64,000 bases of DNA from Bacillus_P idriensis_A (lineage in GTDB: Bacteria; Bacillota; Bacilli; Bacillales; Bacillaceae), in contig NZ_JBCMYF010000027.1 in the NCBI RefSeq assembly GCF_050483325.1, positions 27,574-91,573 of the forward strand. Direction: 5' to 3'. Of this stretch, positions 60,340-64,000 are shown piece by piece. The position numbers and the translations under genes are program-made. Numbering within the stretch: position 1 is the stretch's first letter; each line of letters begins with the position of its first letter. The notes under the pieces were generated by a model. The model saw only the letters and a program-made list of their open reading frames with translations, had not been told where the DNA came from and did not search any database.

Positions 60340-61182
60340 ATGTTAAGAGAAAAAACAGTTGCGTTTTTAGGTGCGGGATCGATGGCAGAATCCATGATTT
60401 CAGGGATTGTACAAGTCGGAAGCATCCCTGCAGAAAAAATTTATGTAACAAATAGAAGCAATCAAATGCGTCTTGAAGAAATGAATCATGTTTATGGCGT
60501 GAACGCGGTACAGCAGGATGCACTGCCATATGAAGAAATCGATTTGTTTATCCTGGCGATGAAGCCGCAGGGCGCAGCAGATGCGCTCCGGGAACTGAAA
60601 GATAAAGTAAGAGCGGATCAGGTTGTGATTTCTGTTTTAGCTGGTATTTCTACAGAGTTCATGGAAGATCATTTAAACCTGAATCAGCAGGTTGTACGCG
60701 TGATGCCGAATACGTCAAGCATGATCCAGGAATCAGCTACAGCACTAAGCCCTGGAAGACATACCGTTATGGATAACGTGTTTGCGGTGAAAGAACTGCT
60801 CAGCTGTATGGGAAAAGTCTTCTTAATTGAAGAAGAGCAGATGGATATTTTCACAGGAATTGCAGGAAGCGGTCCGGCTTACTTCTATTACTTAATGGAG
60901 CATATGGAGCAGGCGGGCGTTGAAAAAGGAATGGACGAGGAAATGGTACGCGAGATAGTTGCTCAAACCATTCTCGGCGCAGCGAAAATGATTATGGCAA
61001 ACGACGAAGCACCGGAGAGTTTAAGGAAAAAAGTGACTTCACCAAATGGAACAACAGCATCAGGACTTGAGGCATTGCGGAAAAATAATGGCGGAAAAGC
61101 CATTTCACAGGCGATTCATCATGCGGCAAAACGTTCGAAAGAGCTGAATGAAGAAATGGCAGGAGCATTGATGACGTCTTAA
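60340..61182 (+). CDS. proI: pyrroline-5-carboxylate reductase
   Basis: 280 residues. Last step of proline synthesis, reducing 1-pyrroline-5-carboxylate with NAD(P)H. Rossmann motif VAFLGAGSMAESMISGIVQ near residue 8, ILAMKPQGAADAL, VVISVLAGISTEFME, VVRVMPNTSSMI and the C-terminal MDIFTGIAGSGPAYFYYLMEHM and KKVTSPNGTTASGLEAL. ATG 60340 is chosen because GAGGGGG precedes it; a longer frame from 60292 lacks a ribosome site. First gene of proI-proB-proA. In this order the gene corresponds to proH of osmostress operons. Confidence 0.94.
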   Translation: MLREKTVAFLGAGSMAESMISGIVQVGSIPAEKIYVTNRSNQMRLEEMNHVYGVNAVQQDALPYEEIDLFILAMKPQGAADALRELKDKVRADQVVISVLAGISTEFMEDHLNLNQQVVRVMPNTSSMIQESATALSPGRHTVMDNVFAVKELLSCMGKVFLIEEEQMDIFTGIAGSGPAYFYYLMEHMEQAGVEKGMDEEMVREIVAQTILGAAKMIMANDEAPESLRKKVTSPNGTTASGLEALRKNNGGKAISQAIHHAAKRSKELNEEMAGALMTS

Positions 61183-61230
61183 CCCGAATGTACTAGATAA
61201 GGTTAGACACAGATTCTCAGGAGGGATAGG

Positions 61231-62346
61231 ATGTTGAAAGAAGAGAAAAAGATAAAAAGAGTTGTTATTAAGATCGGAAGCAGCTCGCTGACAAGTATGC
61301 ACGGCGAGGTAAGCCGCAGAAAGCTTGAGAAGCTGGCAGATCAGATTGTCGAACTCAAGGATGCCGGCTATGAAACGGTAGTAGTTTCATCAGGAGCCGT
61401 GGCAGCGGGCTACCGCAAGCTTGGATGCATTCAGCGGCCGTCAGCGCTGCCTGAAAAACAGGCAGCAGCTTCCATCGGACAGGGTCTGTTAATGGAATCT
61501 TATTCAGAACTCTTTTTATCTCACGGATATGTCGCTTCACAGCTTTTGATTACAAGAAGTGATTTTTCCGATGAAACACGCTATGGAAATATGAAAAATA
61601 CGATGAATGTGCTGCTTGAAAGGGGCATTATTCCAATCGTGAATGAAAATGATACGGTAACAGTCGATCGTTTGAAGTTTGGAGATAATGATACGCTTTC
61701 TGCTAAGGTTGCAGCGTTGATTGGCGCAGATCTGCTGATTATTTTATCCGATATCGATGGACTTTATAATGATAATCCAAACAGCAATCCGGATGCCAAA
61801 CTCCTCGATAAAGTGGATGCCATCACACCGGAAATTGAAGCAGCAGCCGGCGGTTCTGGAAGTGCAGTCGGAACTGGCGGCATGAAATCTAAAATTGCAG
61901 CCTTTAAGATAGCGATGGCATCTGGCATTCAATCTTTCTTAGGAAAATCAAGCACAAGAGATATCTTGATGGATGCTGTAAACGGAACAGCAAAAGGCAC
62001 GTATTTTGAACCTAAGCCGAATGCGTTCAATCTTGATAAGAAAAAACAATGGATCGCATTCCATTCCGGTCCTGAAGGCAAGATTATGATTTCGAATAAA
62101 GCGAAAACAGCCATAATCGATAAACAGCGAAACATTTATCCCGTCGATATACAGGAAGTGAACGGACGCTTTAATGATGGCGCAGTCGTTACGATCCTTG
62201 ATGAAGACGGAGAAGAATTCGGTCTTGGCAGAATCAACTTTTCAACGGAAAACTTAAAAAGAGATACTAAAAATGAAACAATGGCAGCGATTGATCAGGA
62301 GACATTTGTTTGCTCTCTCGATTTTTCAATAAAGGTGCCAAGCTAA
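61231..62346 (+). CDS. proB: glutamate 5-kinase
   Basis: 371 residues. Phosphorylates glutamate, the committing step of proline synthesis. Amino-acid-kinase fold with VVIKIGSSSLTS at residues 10-20, VVSSGAVAAGYRKLG, IVNENDTVTVDRLKFGDNDTLSA and GGMKSKIAAFKIAM; the last 100 residues form a PUA domain, so it is the feedback-regulated long type. AGGAGG ribosome site, 48 bp behind proI. The corresponding gene in B. subtilis osmostress operons is proJ; sequence alone does not tell feedback sensitivity. Confidence 0.94.
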   Translation: MLKEEKKIKRVVIKIGSSSLTSMHGEVSRRKLEKLADQIVELKDAGYETVVVSSGAVAAGYRKLGCIQRPSALPEKQAAASIGQGLLMESYSELFLSHGYVASQLLITRSDFSDETRYGNMKNTMNVLLERGIIPIVNENDTVTVDRLKFGDNDTLSAKVAALIGADLLIILSDIDGLYNDNPNSNPDAKLLDKVDAITPEIEAAAGGSGSAVGTGGMKSKIAAFKIAMASGIQSFLGKSSTRDILMDAVNGTAKGTYFEPKPNAFNLDKKKQWIAFHSGPEGKIMISNKAKTAIIDKQRNIYPVDIQEVNGRFNDGAVVTILDEDGEEFGLGRINFSTENLKRDTKNETMAAIDQETFVCSLDFSIKVPS

Positions 62347-62367
62347 AAATGAACTGGAGGCGTTTTG

Positions 62368-63633
62368 ATGAGTATTGCAGCTCTTAAACCAATGACGGTG
62401 GAAGAACAGGCAATCACAGCGAAAAAAGCACAGAAAGCATTAAGTTTGTTAACGACAGAGGAAAAAAATGAAGCTCTTAGAATGGTAGCAAATGAATTAG
62501 AAAAAGAATACCAAGTGATTTTGGATGCGAATAAAGAAGACTTGGATAAGGGCAGAGAAAAAGGGTTTGATGAGGCCTATATGGACAGATTGGCTCTCAA
62601 TCAAGAACGAATCGGCGATTTTGCAGAGGGTCTGCGCCAGGTGGCCGATCTTCCTGATCCGACTTGGGATGTTCTATCCGATTGGACGCTTGAAAACGGT
62701 CTGAAAGTAGAGGAAGTTCGTGTTTCTCTCGGCGTCATCGGCATGATTTACGAGGCACGCCCAAATGTAACGGCAGATGCGGCAGGACTTGCGCTTAAAT
62801 CAGGGAATGCGATTGTCCTGAAAGGCGGATCATCTGCCCTATCATCTAACAAAAAGATTGTGGAAGTGATGCACCGTGCGCTTGAGAAAACGAAAATTCC
62901 GAAAGAAGCCGTTCAGTTTATCGCTTCAACGGATCGTGCGGCAACACAGCAGCTTTTCACAATGAAGGAGCATATTGACGTTCTGATACCAAGAGGCGGC
63001 GCTTCTTTAATCAAGGCGGTTGTTGAAAATGCGACAGTACCTGTCTTAGAGACTGGAGTAGGAAACTGCCATATATATTTTGATAAAGAAGCTGACACGG
63101 ATAAGGCGCTGAACATTCTCATCAATGCCAAAACAGATCGTCCTGCAGTATGTAATGCGGCGGAAACTCTGATTGTTCATCGTGACTGGCTTTTTGAAAA
63201 TAAAGAAGTACTTGCAGATGCAGTGAAAAAGCATGGCATTACCGTTCATGGCGACAAGGAAGCAGCCGATGCTCTTCCAAATGTGATTCCTGCAAATGAA
63301 GAAGACTGGGCGGACGAATATTTAAGCCTGGATCTTGCGATTAAAACAGTAAGCAATCTTGAGGAAGCCATTGATCACATCGATCAATACGGCACAAAAC
63401 ATTCAGAAGCCATCATCACAGAAAACGCGGAAACAGCTAAGCGCTTCATGCACGTAGTCGATGCCGCAGCCCTTTATCATAATGCTTCAACAAGATTTAC
63501 AGATGGCAGCGCGCTTGGATTCGGCTCAGAAATCGGCATTTCTACCCAAAAGCTCCATGCACGCGGACCAATGGGCTTGCCGGCGCTGACAACGATTAAG
63601 TATAGGATGACGGGGAATGGACAAGTTAGGTAA
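62368..63633 (+). CDS. proA: glutamate-5-semialdehyde dehydrogenase (gamma-glutamyl phosphate reductase)
   Basis: 421 residues of the aldehyde-dehydrogenase fold. Reduces gamma-glutamyl phosphate to glutamate semialdehyde. Motifs: SLGVIGMIYEARPNVTADAAGLALKSGNA, VLIPRGGASLIKAV, and the catalytic cysteine in KTDRPAVCNAAETLIVH; the C-terminal ALGFGSEIGISTQKLHARGPMGLPALTTIKY is typical. ATG 62368 with GGAGG 7 bp before. Last gene of the operon; 21 bp gap to proB. Confidence 0.95.
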   Translation: MSIAALKPMTVEEQAITAKKAQKALSLLTTEEKNEALRMVANELEKEYQVILDANKEDLDKGREKGFDEAYMDRLALNQERIGDFAEGLRQVADLPDPTWDVLSDWTLENGLKVEEVRVSLGVIGMIYEARPNVTADAAGLALKSGNAIVLKGGSSALSSNKKIVEVMHRALEKTKIPKEAVQFIASTDRAATQQLFTMKEHIDVLIPRGGASLIKAVVENATVPVLETGVGNCHIYFDKEADTDKALNILINAKTDRPAVCNAAETLIVHRDWLFENKEVLADAVKKHGITVHGDKEAADALPNVIPANEEDWADEYLSLDLAIKTVSNLEEAIDHIDQYGTKHSEAIITENAETAKRFMHVVDAAALYHNASTRFTDGSALGFGSEIGISTQKLHARGPMGLPALTTIKYRMTGNGQVR

Positions 63634-63650
63634 ATATTGAAAAGCAGTTG

Positions 63651-63682
63651 AAAAACGCCCGATTTCTAATTGGGCGTTTTTT
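63651..63682 (+). terminator. terminator of the proline operon
   Basis: AAAACGCCC (63652-63660) pairs with GGGCGTTTT (63672-63680), followed by further T residues. Confidence 0.88.
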
Positions 63683-63783
63683 CTTTTGGGCTTAACGAAA
63701 GAGTTGGGAAATGGGAATTTTTAATTTCTTCTTTTCTGTTTCCGTCGCTAGATTGGCATATGCGAGATTATGATGGTTACCTC

Positions 63784-64000
63784 GTGGAATCATGAAGGGC
63801 CTATGATTCCACTTTTCAGGTGCCATGATTCCACTCTTCAAGTGCCATGATTCCACTCTTCAAGTGCATTCCAACGATCGTGGAATCAAAACAGCCCAAT
63901 GATTCCACTTTTCAAGCACATCCAAGCGATTGTGGAATCAAAGGAGCCTATGAATCCACTTTTCAAGTGCATCGCATCAGTTTGTGGAATCAAAGCATCC
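63784..64000. repeat. array of 22- and 51/52-bp units with inverted repeats (copy 2)
   Basis: Units beginning TGATTCCAC (last copy TGAATCCAC) start at 63804, 63826, 63848, 63900 and 63951; the steps are 22, 22, 52 and 51 bp. The long units close with GTGGAATCA, so TGATTCCAC and GTGGAATCA can form a 9-bp stem; the two short units lack the second arm. A lone GTGGAATCA at 63784 precedes the first unit. The array continues past the window edge. It is the same family as 28325-28492. I see no gene in 63634-64000. Confidence 0.88.

Overview
The window is chromosomal DNA of a spore-forming member of the Bacillaceae (Bacillus or Metabacillus type). The evidence is a cwlJ spore-cortex hydrolase, the gatCAB - dgkB - rlmCD order also found in Bacillus subtilis, a yobV/yobU-like pair, helD, a Bacillus-type signal peptidase, moderately low GC, strong AGGAGG ribosome sites, and sigma-E-like and sigma-B-like promoter candidates. 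No rRNA, tRNA, insertion sequence, prophage or CRISPR array is visible.

Layout. 0-3 kb: end of a galactose (Leloir) operon (galT, galM, LacI-type regulator). 3.3-11.3 kb: core genes (phosphodiesterase, gatCAB, dgkB, rlmCD, dihydrouridine synthase). 11.5-16.6 kb: yobV/yobU-like regulator pair, a small unknown gene, a VOC protein and helD. 16.9-22.7 kb: an envelope module made of a VTC-type polyphosphate polymerase, a DUF4956 membrane protein, a two-component system and a secreted Cthe_2159-type beta-helix lipoprotein. Two copies of one 34-bp operator, one before each effector unit, tie it together. 23-28 kb: psiE, a ROK-regulated MFS transporter with three matching palindromic operators, and a multidrug exporter. 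28.7-30.6 kb: cwlJ, a DUF1456 protein and a YgjP-type metallopeptidase. 30.8-35.3 kb: a sugar operon (LacI regulator, FucP-type permease, DUF4432 mutarotase-like protein, PfkB kinase) resembling deoxyribose/ribose operons. 35.3-38.9 kb: a cupin protein and an accessory cluster (HTH regulator, VWA protein, uracil-DNA-glycosylase-like protein). 39.1-43.3 kb: a beta-glucoside PTS / GH1 / GntR cassette, flanked by diverged direct repeats of the 3' end of an endonuclease/exonuclease/phosphatase gene. 43.5-51.2 kb: that phosphatase-family gene, a YesL-like protein, a vanadium-haloperoxidase-like protein and an orphan ascorbate-type PTS with a PRD regulator. 51.5-59.9 kb: ABC exporter, O-methyltransferase, secreted cyanophycinase-like protein, small proteins, signal peptidase I, a DUF2243-CtaG pair and nnrD. 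60.3-63.6 kb: a proline operon (proI/proH, proB/proJ, proA) without a T-box, laid out like osmostress proHJA operons.

The most unusual non-coding content is two families of short tandem repeats, each present at two distant intergenic sites: a 21-bp-period array (about 3.1 and 60.0 kb, opposite orientations) and a 51-53-bp-period array whose units are small inverted repeats (about 28.4 and 63.9 kb). A third, long structured intergenic repeat of a kind common in Bacillus lies before rlmCD. Several promoters can be read in detail, notably the beta-glucoside PTS promoter with an 18-bp palindrome over the spacer and a cre site just downstream of the -10.
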